Assembly: GCF_014648415.1 (NCBI RefSeq)
Contig: NZ_BMRB01000007.1
Coordinates: forward strand, 186,001-250,000
Source of the DNA: Actinokineospora fastidiosa
GTDB taxonomy: Bacteria; Actinomycetota; Actinomycetes; Mycobacteriales; Pseudonocardiaceae
Direction: 5' to 3'
Length of the DNA: 64,000 nucleotides
Position numbers and translations under genes: made by a program. Positions 18,172 to 26,912 of the stretch are shown here, piece by piece; position 1 is the stretch's first letter; each line of letters begins with the position of its first letter. The notes below the pieces were generated by a model. It did no database searches, was not told the DNA's origin, and worked only from the letters and a program-made list of their open reading frames with translations.

Positions 18172-18633
18172 ATGTCAGCCCGCATGACCAACCCCGCGTA
18201 CCTGCTGCCCGACGGCCTCAAGGGCATCGGATCGATCTTCAAGGCCGTCAACGCAGGCGGCATCTCCCACGAGCTGCAGGAGCTCGTGGCCCTGCGCGCC
18301 AGCCAGCTCAACGGCTGCTCGGCGTGCGTGCACGCGCACAACATCAACCTGGTCAAGGCAGGCACGAGCGCCGAGCGGATCGCGGCGGTCGCGGCGTGGC
18401 GGGAGGCGCCGTTCTTCGACGACGCCGAGCGGGCCGCGCTGCACCTGGCGGAGACGCTGACCCGGCTGGCCGACCGCTCCGGCGACGCCGTGGACGACCG
18501 GCTGTGGGACGAGGTCGCCGACCACTACGACGAGAAGCAGGTCGCCGCGCTGATCCTGCTGATCGGCGTGACCAACATGTTCAACCGCCTCAACGCCGCC
18601 ATCAAGGAACCGGCTGGCGCCACCTGGAACTGA
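18172..18633 (+). CDS. carboxymuconolactone decarboxylase / AhpD-like protein
   Basis: The 153-residue protein carries the AhpD active-site pattern ELVALRASQLNGCSACVHAHNINL, with the CxxC and trailing His that relay protons and disulfides in peroxide reduction. AAGGA precedes the ATG. It is followed 13 bp later by a hemerythrin-domain gene and faces a LysR regulator, which suggests a small oxidative or reactive-electrophile response unit. Confidence 0.85.
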   Translation: MSARMTNPAYLLPDGLKGIGSIFKAVNAGGISHELQELVALRASQLNGCSACVHAHNINLVKAGTSAERIAAVAAWREAPFFDDAERAALHLAETLTRLADRSGDAVDDRLWDEVADHYDEKQVAALILLIGVTNMFNRLNAAIKEPAGATWN

Positions 18634-18646
18634 CAAGGAGCACGCC

Positions 18647-19276
18647 GTGAGCGACAAGCTCGACATGACCCCGATGTACGCCATGCACGACGCGCTGAGA
18701 CGGGAACTGGAGCACCTGGCCAAGGTCACCGTCCGCCTGGACGACCCGCGCCGGGTTCTCCGCGCCGCCGTCGGCTGGGAGCTGTTCCGCAAGTCGCTGC
18801 ACGTCCACCACACCGCCGAGGACGACGCGCTGTGGCCCGCGCTGCGCCGGACCCTGGCCGACCGGCCCGACGACCTGGCGCTGCTGGAGGCGATGGAGGC
18901 CGAGCACGCAGGCGTGGACCAGCTCATCGAGGCGATCGACGCGCAGCTGGCCGACCCCGAGGCGCCGCTGAACGGCCTCGGGGACCTGGTCGACTCGCTG
19001 GTCACCGGCCTGAGTGGACACCTCAGGCACGAGGAGGCCCAGGCGCTGCCGCTGATCCAGGCCGTCGCCACCCCGCAGCAGTGGGCGCACTTCGGCCAGG
19101 TCCACGGCCAGCGCATCGGTCCGGACGCGCCGCGCCTGCTGCCGTGGCTGCTGGAGGGAGCGAGCGACGAGACCGTGGCGACGATGCTCGCTCCATTGCC
19201 CGAACCGGCCCGCGCTGCCTTCACGGCTCAGTGGCGGCCCGCTTACGCCGCGCTGGACCGCTGGGGCACGGCCTGA
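18647..19276 (+). CDS. hemerythrin HHE-domain protein
   Basis: The protein has 209 residues from a GTG with AAGGAG upstream. Metal-ligand positions of the four-helix HHE fold are visible: MHDALRRELEHL, HHTAEDDALWPAL, EAEHAGVDQL and HLRHEEAQALPL. It probably binds a di-iron centre and senses or stores O2, NO or peroxide. It shares an operon with the AhpD-like gene. Confidence 0.85.
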   Translation: MSDKLDMTPMYAMHDALRRELEHLAKVTVRLDDPRRVLRAAVGWELFRKSLHVHHTAEDDALWPALRRTLADRPDDLALLEAMEAEHAGVDQLIEAIDAQLADPEAPLNGLGDLVDSLVTGLSGHLRHEEAQALPLIQAVATPQQWAHFGQVHGQRIGPDAPRLLPWLLEGASDETVATMLAPLPEPARAAFTAQWRPAYAALDRWGTA

Positions 19277-19295
19277 CGGGAACGCGCCATCGAGT

Positions 19296-19336
19296 GCCGA
19301 GCGCTGCCGCGACGTGCCGTCACGGCAGCGCTCGGC
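19296..19336 (+). terminator. 14-bp perfect hairpin after the hemerythrin gene
   Basis: Arms GCCGAGCGCTGCCG and CGGCAGCGCTCGGC with a 13-base loop, 19 bases past the stop. Probable terminator of the AhpD-like/hemerythrin operon. Confidence 0.7.
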
Positions 19337-19562
19337 TCCACGACCGCCCCGGGACATAGCCGCCGAGCGCGATCCAGGTGGTCAGGTGGATCAGATCGGA
19401 AAAGAGTGTCGGCCGGATCAGCGAGCGTCTGTGCGGGTGTCTTCGTATTTCGACGCGAACGTTCATCACTCGGTGAAGAAATTCCGAATCGCGTTGAGCG
19501 GGCTCGGATGGGGGCGGTTACCGTCGATTCCGAGATTGATCACCCATTTTCAGGCGGTGGCG

Positions 19563-20216
19563 ATGGACCAACCAGAGCACGTCAATCGCAGGCAGTTGTT
19601 GTTCGGTGTCACCGGGCTGGCGGTCCTGGCGGCGGTCGGGGTCGGCGTTCCGGCGCAGGCCGTCGCGATCCCGCCGATCCGGGACACCTTCCAGGGGTTG
19701 CTGGTGTTCCTCGTGCCCGGCCGCGACCGGTTCTCCGCGCACCAGGGACGCACCGCCGACGGTCCGAGCGGGGCGGAGACGGGCGCGGCCGGGCCCCTGC
19801 AGCGCACCTACGACCAGGCCGTCCCGATCCCGCTCGTGGGCCGCCCGTTCGACCTGAACCTGCCGGGCGCGGCCGCGGTCGCCGCGATCCTCAACCTCAC
19901 CGCGCTCGACGTGGACGCCCGCGCCGCACTGGGCCCGTTCGCCTCGGCGTTCGCCAACCTGTCGTTCGAGGGCAAGGCGGAGGTGTTCCGCCGCCTGGAG
20001 CGCCCTGGCATGGCCGACGGCACCCCGGCGCGGTTCCTCATCAACACCATCCCCACCCTGGCCGCCTTCGCGGCGTACTCCGAGGCGCCGGTGTTCCGGC
20101 GGGGTGAGCTGGTCGCCACGCCAGTGGGCTGGCGGCTGTCCGATTACGACGGTGTCAGCGACGGGTGGCCGGAGTTCCTTGGCTACTACCGCGGCGTGGA
20201 CCGGGTACGGGACTAG
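19563..20216 (+). CDS. DUF5987-family protein, TAT-exported
   Basis: The ATG at 19563 gives 217 residues beginning with a twin-arginine leader (NRRQLLFGVTGLAVLAAVGVGVPAQA). The mature part is mostly helical and resembles the small gluconate-2-dehydrogenase-type subunits (DUF5987) that accompany GMC oxidoreductases. The oxidoreductase gene follows after 11 bp, so the two products probably form one complex that is exported folded. Upstream 19337-19562 has no clear gene. Confidence 0.75.
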   Translation: MDQPEHVNRRQLLFGVTGLAVLAAVGVGVPAQAVAIPPIRDTFQGLLVFLVPGRDRFSAHQGRTADGPSGAETGAAGPLQRTYDQAVPIPLVGRPFDLNLPGAAAVAAILNLTALDVDARAALGPFASAFANLSFEGKAEVFRRLERPGMADGTPARFLINTIPTLAAFAAYSEAPVFRRGELVATPVGWRLSDYDGVSDGWPEFLGYYRGVDRVRD

Positions 20217-20227
20217 GGAGGACGGAC

Positions 20228-21994
20228 ATGCCAGACGTAGTGGTGGTGGGCGCGGGCGGCGGCGGGCCGGTGGTCGCCAAGGAACTCGCCGCGCGCGGGC
20301 TCGACGTGCTCGTACTGGAGGCCGGGGCCCGGCACCTGCGGCCCGAGCAGGAGTGGACCCGGCTGGAGGACGACACCAACAACCCGATCACCGGCCTGCT
20401 CCGGGTCGGCCCGTCCCGGCGGGAGGAGGCGCCGTGGCTGCGCGACTTCCCGCAGAACTCGTTCGTCTGGCAGATCGCCGGGGTAGGCGGCACGACGCTG
20501 CACTACTTCGGCAACTGCCCCCGGCCCGCGCCCGGCGCATTCTCCGGCTACGACGGCCCCGACCGCGACAACTACGACACCGCCCACCTGTTCCCGTTCA
20601 CCTACGCGGAGTTCCGACCGTACCTGGAGTGGTGCGAGGAGACCCTGCCCGTGCGGACCGCGGCCATGGGCACGAAGGAGGCCCTGTTCTTCCGCGGCGC
20701 CGAGGCGCTGGGGGTGGCGCACCAGACCTGGAAAGACCTGCGGGGGCCGAGCTACCGAGCGCAGGAGAACGCCATCCTGCAGCCGGAAGGCACCGCGGGC
20801 CGCACATCGGACCCGCTGCGCCTGCGCTACCCCGAGGCCCAGGGCTGCACCTTCTGCGGCCACTGCTTCCAAGGCTGCCTCGAACCCCGCCACGCCCCGC
20901 GCAACCTCAAGGCCCGCCGGTCCACCGACAACTCCTACGTGCCGATGATGCTCACTGCCGACGCGTGGTCGCCCGGCGGCCGCGCCGCGAAGCTGCTCAC
21001 CGACGCCTACGTGGTGCGCGTGCTGACCGAGCCGGGCGGAGCCGCCGCGCGGGGTGTGGTCTACCGGACCGCCGATGGCGCCCTGCACACCGTCGAGGCC
21101 AAGGTAGTAGTGCTCGCGGGAGGGTGCGTGGAGAACCCGCGGCTGTGGTTCACCAGCGGGCTGCCCAATCCCAACGGCTGGGTGGGGCGCGGGCTGACCG
21201 AGCACCACCTGGACTGGGTGTTCGGGGTGTTCGACGACTACACCGGGGCGTCCAAGGGCGCCGGGTCGTCGGCCCGCTGCGACTTCCCCGGCTACGGCGG
21301 GGTGGAGAACGTCTGCCTGCCGCCTGCGTTGCAGAGCTTCGCGATGACGTTCAGCGACTCGGGGATGGCCGGGTTCTACGACAACGGGAGCGGCGTCGGC
21401 CCGCAGGGCGCGGACACCGTGGGCAGGCTGGTCGGCGCGGAGCTCAAGAGCGCCCTGGCCGACGTCGACAACCTGCTTACCGCGCTCGTCGTCACCGACG
21501 ACGACGTCGAGCCCGCCAACCGCGTCACCCTCTCGCCGACCCTGCCCCCGGACCCGCACGGGCCGGTCCCGCGCATCGAGGTCCGCCACCGCGGCCGCAC
21601 GGCCCGCACCCGCCGCAACCGCGACTACCTCGCCGCCCGCGCCGCCGAGCTGCTGCGCGCCGCCGGAGCCCGCCGCGTCCACCGGATGGACTGGGCGCCC
21701 CTGCTGCTGCACATGCAGTCCAGCATGCGCATGGGCGCCGACCCAGCCACGTCGGTGCTGGACGCGGACGGCCGTTCGCGCTGGGGCGACCGGCTCTACA
21801 TCGCCGACAACTCGGCCCTGGCCAACTCGGTGGGCGGCGCGAACCCGACCCTGAGCACACAGGCCCTCGCGACCCGGACAGCGGAGAAGATCTTCCAACG
21901 CCACTTCGGCGGCGACCCCTGGGTGCACACCGAGGCCCCGGTCAGCTCCATCGACGACCGCGTGACCAGGGCAGTGATCGAACGCGGCCTCTGA
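20228..21994 (+). CDS. GMC-type FAD oxidoreductase
   Basis: The 588-residue protein starts with the FAD-binding VVVVGAGGGGPVVAKELAARG and has a glycine-rich VGGTTLHYFGN segment. A cysteine cluster CTFCGHCFQGC (about residues 217-227) occurs in the metal-binding subfamily of GMC dehydrogenases. The C-terminal flavin signature is MQSSMRMGADPATSVLDADGR...NSVGGANPTLS, with the catalytic His/Asn region. GGGAGG precedes the ATG. It is likely a sugar or alcohol dehydrogenase working with the DUF5987 subunit. The substrate cannot be read from sequence. Confidence 0.85.
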   Translation: MPDVVVVGAGGGGPVVAKELAARGLDVLVLEAGARHLRPEQEWTRLEDDTNNPITGLLRVGPSRREEAPWLRDFPQNSFVWQIAGVGGTTLHYFGNCPRPAPGAFSGYDGPDRDNYDTAHLFPFTYAEFRPYLEWCEETLPVRTAAMGTKEALFFRGAEALGVAHQTWKDLRGPSYRAQENAILQPEGTAGRTSDPLRLRYPEAQGCTFCGHCFQGCLEPRHAPRNLKARRSTDNSYVPMMLTADAWSPGGRAAKLLTDAYVVRVLTEPGGAAARGVVYRTADGALHTVEAKVVVLAGGCVENPRLWFTSGLPNPNGWVGRGLTEHHLDWVFGVFDDYTGASKGAGSSARCDFPGYGGVENVCLPPALQSFAMTFSDSGMAGFYDNGSGVGPQGADTVGRLVGAELKSALADVDNLLTALVVTDDDVEPANRVTLSPTLPPDPHGPVPRIEVRHRGRTARTRRNRDYLAARAAELLRAAGARRVHRMDWAPLLLHMQSSMRMGADPATSVLDADGRSRWGDRLYIADNSALANSVGGANPTLSTQALATRTAEKIFQRHFGGDPWVHTEAPVSSIDDRVTRAVIERGL

Positions 21995-22315
21995 CGGCGT
22001 CGCGAGTCGCCCTTCCACAACGCTGGGACGACGTACTTCACACCATCGGCACCGCCGTCGACACCCCGCTCCTCGCGCTCACAGCCGCGTGACTCCACTG
22101 TGGCCCAAGGTCGGTAGAAGGCGATGGTCTCGTCGGTATTCGACGAAGAGATGATCAACGCCGTCGCGGTCGAACCCGACGCGGAAACCACGTGGAGGTT
22201 TGGCGCATGCAGATGCGCAGCGCCCACCACCCATCCCTCACGTCAACCTCATGGTCAACGAAGCGGGTCACCTGTACTGACCGCCCGTCACGATCGGACG
22301 ACCGGGGCGAACCCG
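21995..22315 (+). other. spacer between convergent genes
   Basis: No complete gene. A minus-strand patch near 22100-22200 looks faintly coding (LIISSSNTDETIAFYRPW) but lacks a start and stop in register. Probably non-coding or a remnant. Confidence 0.35.
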
Positions 22316-22918
22316 TCAGGACGTGGTTGGATCGGCTGCCCTGGCCGCCCGCTCGATTTCCGCCCGCCGGTTCTCCCAGAAGGCCGCATCCTGCCCCCGC
22401 CGGGCCATGGCTTCCGCGTCCATCTCGACCTCGCCGTCCAACTGCTCCCGCAGGATGTCGGCGTGCCCGGCGTGCCGACTTGTCTCCGTGAGCACGTGGA
22501 CCAGAACGTTGAACAGCATCACGTCAGGACGTGGCCACCAGGGCACGTAGCCGGGCGAGTCGATGGCGAGAGCAGCGATCGTGGCGTCGGAGTGTTCCCA
22601 GACCCGTCGGTAGCGGCTGGTGATCTCCTCGCGTGTTTCGTGCTCAGTCGCCCACAGGTCGGTACCGCGCTGTTCGACGTCGTCCCACCGGGGGATGGAC
22701 TCGGGGAACGGACGACCGAAGACCTCGCCGAAGTACCGCGACTCCGACACCGACAGGTGCTTGACCAGACCGAGAAGGTTGGTTCCGGTGGAGGTCAGGG
22801 GACGACGGATGTCGTACTCGGACAAACCGTCGAGCTTCCGGAGCATCGCCTCACGGATCTCTCGCAGGTCGCTGTGCAGGTATTCCTTCGCGAAATCATC
22901 GATCACAGGTACGAGCAT
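22316..22918 (-). CDS. DinB-family (DUF664) protein
   Basis: The 200-residue protein has the four-helix DinB layout with metal-binding histidines: LLGLVKHLSVSESRYFGEVFG, then FNVLVHVLTETSRHAGHADILREQLDG. DUF664 members include mycothiol-dependent enzymes and other thiol transferases; the substrate is unknown. The ATG at 22918 was chosen because upstream in-frame codons look non-coding. Monocistronic and convergent with the GMC gene. Confidence 0.85.
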   Translation of the reverse strand: MLVPVIDDFAKEYLHSDLREIREAMLRKLDGLSEYDIRRPLTSTGTNLLGLVKHLSVSESRYFGEVFGRPFPESIPRWDDVEQRGTDLWATEHETREEITSRYRRVWEHSDATIAALAIDSPGYVPWWPRPDVMLFNVLVHVLTETSRHAGHADILREQLDGEVEMDAEAMARRGQDAAFWENRRAEIERAARAADPTTS

Positions 22919-23003
22919 GCACCAACAGCCACGACCGGCCCGCAAGGGAGCCCTGCGGCCACGGCTGAAGGTCCTGCCGCTGTCCCCGGCACATCGCTGG
23001 CCG

Positions 23004-23204
23004 GTGTCATCGCCGCGATGTACGCCGCCTGGGGAGTTCGAGCAGTCGGCGGCGTTCGCGGAACTACGGGGGCACTTTCCCGGCTCGACCGCCTGGCGGA
23101 GTGCGCTGGACTCTGTGGTCTCCGATCCGGACGGCGTCGACATCGCACTGCTCGACGGGTTGAAGAAGATCACCGTCGATGTCGTGCTCCGCCCGAGCGC
23201 CTGA
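23004..23204 (+). pseudogene. short coding remnant
   Basis: About 55 codons with clearly actinobacterial codon usage (FEQSAAFAELRGHFPGSTAW...) end at a stop at 23204 and lack a proper beginning. The only start in frame is a GTG at 23004 with no Shine-Dalgarno. Downstream to 23458 other coding-like scraps occur (LAYLRAHGAPPHNNWEN). Most likely decayed genes; ancestors not recognised. Confidence 0.35.
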
Positions 23205-23458
23205 TCTTTGGGCTCGACCTCCCCGGGCACCGCGGGTCGGTCGATGCTTGCTTATCTGCGGGCGCACGGCGCGCCTCCGCACAACAACTGGGAGAATCGC
23301 GCCACCGGGCCATCGCCGACCGTGCTCCCCTTGGAGCTGGCGCCTGATGAGGGCGCGGGAGCCGACCGGATCGGGTGAACCGGTCGGGCCTTCCGTTAAT
23401 GCCGTCCCGGTGGGGGCACTCGCCTCACGCTTGGTCTGCTGGCTGGTGGGGAGGTGTG

Positions 23459-24958
23459 ATGTCATCGCGCTGGGTCGATGTGGTGGTCGTGGGCAATGGA
23501 GTCCTGGGCCTGTCGACCGCGGTGCGGCTCGCGGGCCGGGATCCAGGGGTTCGGGTAGCCGTGGTGGGGCCCGCGGGACGGGATCGGGGGGCGTCGGTCG
23601 CGGCGGGGGCGATGTTGAACTGCTTCGGCGAGGTGACCACGGACACCGGAGCGCATCCGGCGGGCCGGGCGCGGTTCTCCATCGCCCGTCAGGCGTTGGA
23701 CGAGTGGCCGGGGTGGCTGGACGCGCTGGTCGAGCTGGCCGGGCCGGAAGCCGCTGCGGTGCAGGAGACCTCGGTGGCGGGCACGGTGGTCGTGCTCAGC
23801 GGCAGGTCGGGTCGGGTGGCCACGGCCAACTTCGCGGCGATCGAGGCCGCGTTGGTCGAGCACGGCGAGCCGCACGAGGCGGTGGCTGCCGAGGATGTGG
23901 CGGGGTTGACGCCGGAGTTCGGCGCGCACCCGTCGCGGGCGGTGCACCTGCCGCGCGAAGGTGCGGTCGACGCGCGGGCGGTGATGGCGGCGCTGGAGGC
24001 GGCGGCCCGGCGCCTCGGTGTCGACATCGTCGACGCCATCGTCCGGGAGCTGCTGGTCGACGCGGGCAAGGTGCGGGGCGTGCGCCTCGCCGACGGGGAG
24101 ACGATCGCCGCGGGCACCGCCGTGCTCGCAGCGGGCAGCGCCAGCGGCGCGCTCGCCCAGGCCGTGCTGCCCTCCGGCGCGGTCCCGCCGGTGTTGCACG
24201 GCACCGGCCTCGCACTGCTGGTCGAGCCGCCCCCGTCAGGCCCGCGTCACGTCCTGCGCACCCCCAACCGCGCCGGATCCTGCGGTCTGCACCTCGTGCC
24301 CGCCACGGACCCGCTGTACGCCGGGGCCACCAACATCATCACCCCCGACCCGGCCCCCGGACCGGACATCGGCTCCAGTCAGACGCTCCTGCGCATGCTG
24401 TGCGAGCAGTTCGACCACCACCTCGCCGACTGCCACGTCCACCGCTGGCTGTGCGGGGCACGCCCGGTCACCGCGGACGGCTTCCCCCTCATCGGCGGCT
24501 GCTCGATCGACGGCCTCGTGCTCGCCACCGGCACCCACCGCGACGGCTTCCACTGCTCACCCGTCATCTCCACCCACATCGCCGACATCGTCCTCGGCGA
24601 CAGCACCGACGACAGGTTCGACCGGTTCGCCCCCGAACGACCGCCCATCGAGGCCATGCCCCTGGAACAGGCCATCACCGAAGCAATCGACCATGAGACC
24701 GACGCCCACTACGAATACGGCCTGACCCTGCCCTACTGGCTCGACGAGGACGAAGTGCGCGCCCACATCCGGCAGCGCGTGCGGCGGGTTTACGAGCACC
24801 TCGACACCGCCCTGCTGCCGGAAACCGTCTGCATCACCCGCGCCGCTGTGGACCCCGCCAGAGAAGACCTCCTGAACACCTACCTCCGCGCCGCCCGCGC
24901 CTACCACTCGGACTGCAAAGACCACACTGACACGACCCGAGAACACGGCTCATGCTGA
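23459..24958 (+). CDS. DAO-family FAD-dependent oxidoreductase
   Basis: The ATG at 23459 follows GGGGAGG. The 499-residue protein begins VVVVGNGVLGLSTAVRLAG (FAD dinucleotide fold). It has the DAO-family substrate region and ends the fold with RPVTADGFPLIGGCSIDGLVLATGTHRDG, typical of glycine/D-amino-acid oxidases and deaminating dehydrogenases. An extra C-terminal ~110 residues (HETDAHYEYGLTLPYW...) are not part of the usual fold. It is likely an amine or amino-acid oxidase of unknown substrate. No operon partner. Confidence 0.8.
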   Translation: MSSRWVDVVVVGNGVLGLSTAVRLAGRDPGVRVAVVGPAGRDRGASVAAGAMLNCFGEVTTDTGAHPAGRARFSIARQALDEWPGWLDALVELAGPEAAAVQETSVAGTVVVLSGRSGRVATANFAAIEAALVEHGEPHEAVAAEDVAGLTPEFGAHPSRAVHLPREGAVDARAVMAALEAAARRLGVDIVDAIVRELLVDAGKVRGVRLADGETIAAGTAVLAAGSASGALAQAVLPSGAVPPVLHGTGLALLVEPPPSGPRHVLRTPNRAGSCGLHLVPATDPLYAGATNIITPDPAPGPDIGSSQTLLRMLCEQFDHHLADCHVHRWLCGARPVTADGFPLIGGCSIDGLVLATGTHRDGFHCSPVISTHIADIVLGDSTDDRFDRFAPERPPIEAMPLEQAITEAIDHETDAHYEYGLTLPYWLDEDEVRAHIRQRVRRVYEHLDTALLPETVCITRAAVDPAREDLLNTYLRAARAYHSDCKDHTDTTREHGSC

Positions 24959-25135
24959 CCGCGTCGCCGGGGCCGTTCTTCCTCTCCGGAGGCCTTGATG
25001 CAGGCCGATACGGCGGATGGGTCACGAAGGCAGTCGAAGCCCAGCTGGCACCAGCCCGCCGTGATGTCCGGTGACACAGCGAAGCCTGCTCCATCGAATG
25101 CAGGAACCTCCGAGCCGCCTGCGGCCACCGCTGGC

Positions 25136-25420
25136 ATGATCGTCACCCGGGATCCACGCCTTCTTGGAGGAGAGCCAGGTCGAGGTGGACGGTGAGTCGG
25201 GAATGGTCGGTGAGCCGTGGGCGTGGTCGTAGCGGTAACCGAGGTCTGGCGTCGGGCCCAGCTGTGCTCGACGCGGTCGGGGTGCAGGTTGGCGGAACAG
25301 GTTGACCAGGCCGTGCCGGCGGGTGAGGTCGTACTCGAAGGGCGCGAACTGGCCGCGGTGGGCGAGCCGGTGGCCGGGTTCGAGGACGTTGAGGTCACCG
25401 AGCAACCACAGCGGCCACCC
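25136..25420 (-). pseudogene. endonuclease/exonuclease/phosphatase family remnant
   Basis: The minus strand reads LLGDLNVLEPGHRLAHRGQFAPFEYDL and, further on, GYRYDHAHGSP. After a frame change it reads RLTDHSRLTVHLDL and a stop. These are the GDxN and SDH-type catalytic motifs of the EEP fold C-terminal half. The frameshift and missing N-terminus make it a pseudogene. The rest of 24959-25512 holds nothing else recognisable. Confidence 0.65.
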
Positions 25421-25512
25421 AGCACGACGAACCCGAACCTACCGTGTTCTGACCCGCGGGCCACCTCGCGCGTCGGCCGTCACCAGCAGCGACCAGGAGG
25501 ACCACCCCACGG

Positions 25513-25986
25513 ATGCCCACCACGCTCCCGCGACGCTGCGCGCGCGTCCTGCTGCTCGACCCCACCGACCGGGTCCTGCTCATCCACGCCCTCGGCCCCC
25601 ACCAACCCGACCACCACTGGTGGGAACTGCCCGGCGGCGGCCTCGACCCCGGCGAAACACTCCACCAGGCCGCCCTCCGCGAACTCGCCGAGGAGACCGG
25701 CATCCTCCTCGACACCCTCGGCCCCGAACTCTGGACCCGCGAATCCCGCTTCCGCTACCAGGACCGCGACCACCATCGCATCGAACACGTCTTCCTCGCC
25801 CGCACCACAACCACCGACCCCCAGGCGCCGGTCCGTCCCACCGCCAACGAGAAGGCCGGACTCATCGAACGCCGCTGGTGGAGCGCACACGATCTTCAGC
25901 AGTGTCGGGACAAACTACTCCCCGCCAACCTCCCCCAACTCCTCACCGGACAACTCGCCCCCACACCACTCACCCTCACCCACTAA
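25513..25986 (+). CDS. Nudix hydrolase
   Basis: The 157-residue protein has the Nudix box GGGLDPGETLHQAALRELAEETGI (GX5EX7REUXEEXGU, about residues 38-61), which coordinates the metal for cleavage of nucleoside-diphosphate-linked substrates. AGGAGG precedes the ATG. Stand-alone gene. Codon usage is very C-rich and the C-terminus is threonine/proline-rich. Substrate unknown. Confidence 0.85.
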   Translation: MPTTLPRRCARVLLLDPTDRVLLIHALGPHQPDHHWWELPGGGLDPGETLHQAALRELAEETGILLDTLGPELWTRESRFRYQDRDHHRIEHVFLARTTTTDPQAPVRPTANEKAGLIERRWWSAHDLQQCRDKLLPANLPQLLTGQLAPTPLTLTH

Positions 25987-25994
25987 CGGCCCGA

Positions 25995-26219
25995 TCAGCG
26001 CCGATAAGCAAGGCTCGCCAACCCGGCACGGGTAGCGGCCACCGAGCACGCGGTCCGTCGAAGCTCCTCCCGGACGTCTGCGCACACCTCCGACGCGAGC
26101 TCGCGCGGGAAGACGCTGCTGCGCTGCAGCTCCAAGTCGATAAGCGAAGGATCCCTCGGGAACTCGAGCATCAGCCACGAATGCGCCAGCGCCCGCAGCC
26201 GCACACCAGCACGGGCCAA
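25995..26219 (-). CDS. small ORF or gene fragment
   Basis: A 74-codon frame from a TTG preceded by GAGGAGAGG. Codon usage is plausible and a helical product is predicted (ALAHSWLMLEF, ELASEVCADVREELRRT). A stop lies upstream in frame. No family recognised. It could be a small intact protein or the tail of a lost gene. The rest of 25987-26326 shows nothing further. Confidence 0.35.
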   Translation of the reverse strand: MARAGVRLRALAHSWLMLEFPRDPSLIDLELQRSSVFPRELASEVCADVREELRRTACSVAATRAGLASLAYRR

Positions 26220-26326
26220 CCGGACCCTCTCCTCGCTGCGGGACGTCGATCAGATTTGGAGCGAGATCGAATCGTCTCGCTATCGCCTACCCGATGCGCG
26301 CCGCCGACGGTGCTGGCACTGGTCGC

Positions 26327-26725
26327 TCATTGACCGATCGACGGATGGGCGACGACGACGACTTGATCAGCGTCCTCGTAGAGGATGCGACCTGGATTTG
26401 TTGAGTCCAGTCGGATCCAGCCGATCCCGTGCGCGTCGAGGATCGCGAGGTAGCCTGCCACGCGCTCAAGGAGGTGCGCTGCGGACGCCTTGAACCAGGC
26501 GGCGGCGCCGGGGTGCAACTCGTGGTCATAGACGGATGGGTCGATAGTGCTGGGGTTGGTGAAGTTCGCGTTGTACCAGTCGTTGTTGGTGCGGCGGAAC
26601 CGTTCCTGCGTCTCCGACAGCTGGCCTGCTTGCGCTAGGCCGTTGACTAGGCAGAAGATGCCCACGAATCGGCCTTTCCGGTCGCGCTCGGATGCTTGGA
26701 ACCGTACGTAATGATCACCATTCAC
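26327..26725 (-). CDS. conserved hypothetical protein
   Basis: 132 residues from a GTG with AGGA upstream. The product looks soluble and coherent in codon usage, with HPGAAAWFKASAAHLLERVAGYLAILDAHGIGWIRLDS near the C-terminus, a segment I associate with actinobacterial hypothetical proteins of unknown role. No catalytic motif. It stands alone between small remnants. Confidence 0.6.
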   Translation of the reverse strand: MNGDHYVRFQASERDRKGRFVGIFCLVNGLAQAGQLSETQERFRRTNNDWYNANFTNPSTIDPSVYDHELHPGAAAWFKASAAHLLERVAGYLAILDAHGIGWIRLDSTNPGRILYEDADQVVVVAHPSIGQ

Positions 26726-26912
26726 ACCACGATCCTGTCACCCCTCACGCGCACGGGCCTAGGCCGAACCTCGAAGGGCTAGCGCTGGGCGTGGGCGATC
26801 CGGGGTTGTCCGACGACCGCAGCGGCTGTGTGGACACAAGACCAAGCTTCGGCACGGGATGTCGCGCTCGATCCCACCCAGCCCTCCGATGCGGGGCCTG
26901 CCCACGGTTCCG

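Noticed and set aside
20213..22018. A ~600-codon minus-strand open frame opposite the GMC oxidoreductase
   Set aside because: No motif, low-complexity translation, and the plus strand has clear FAD motifs.
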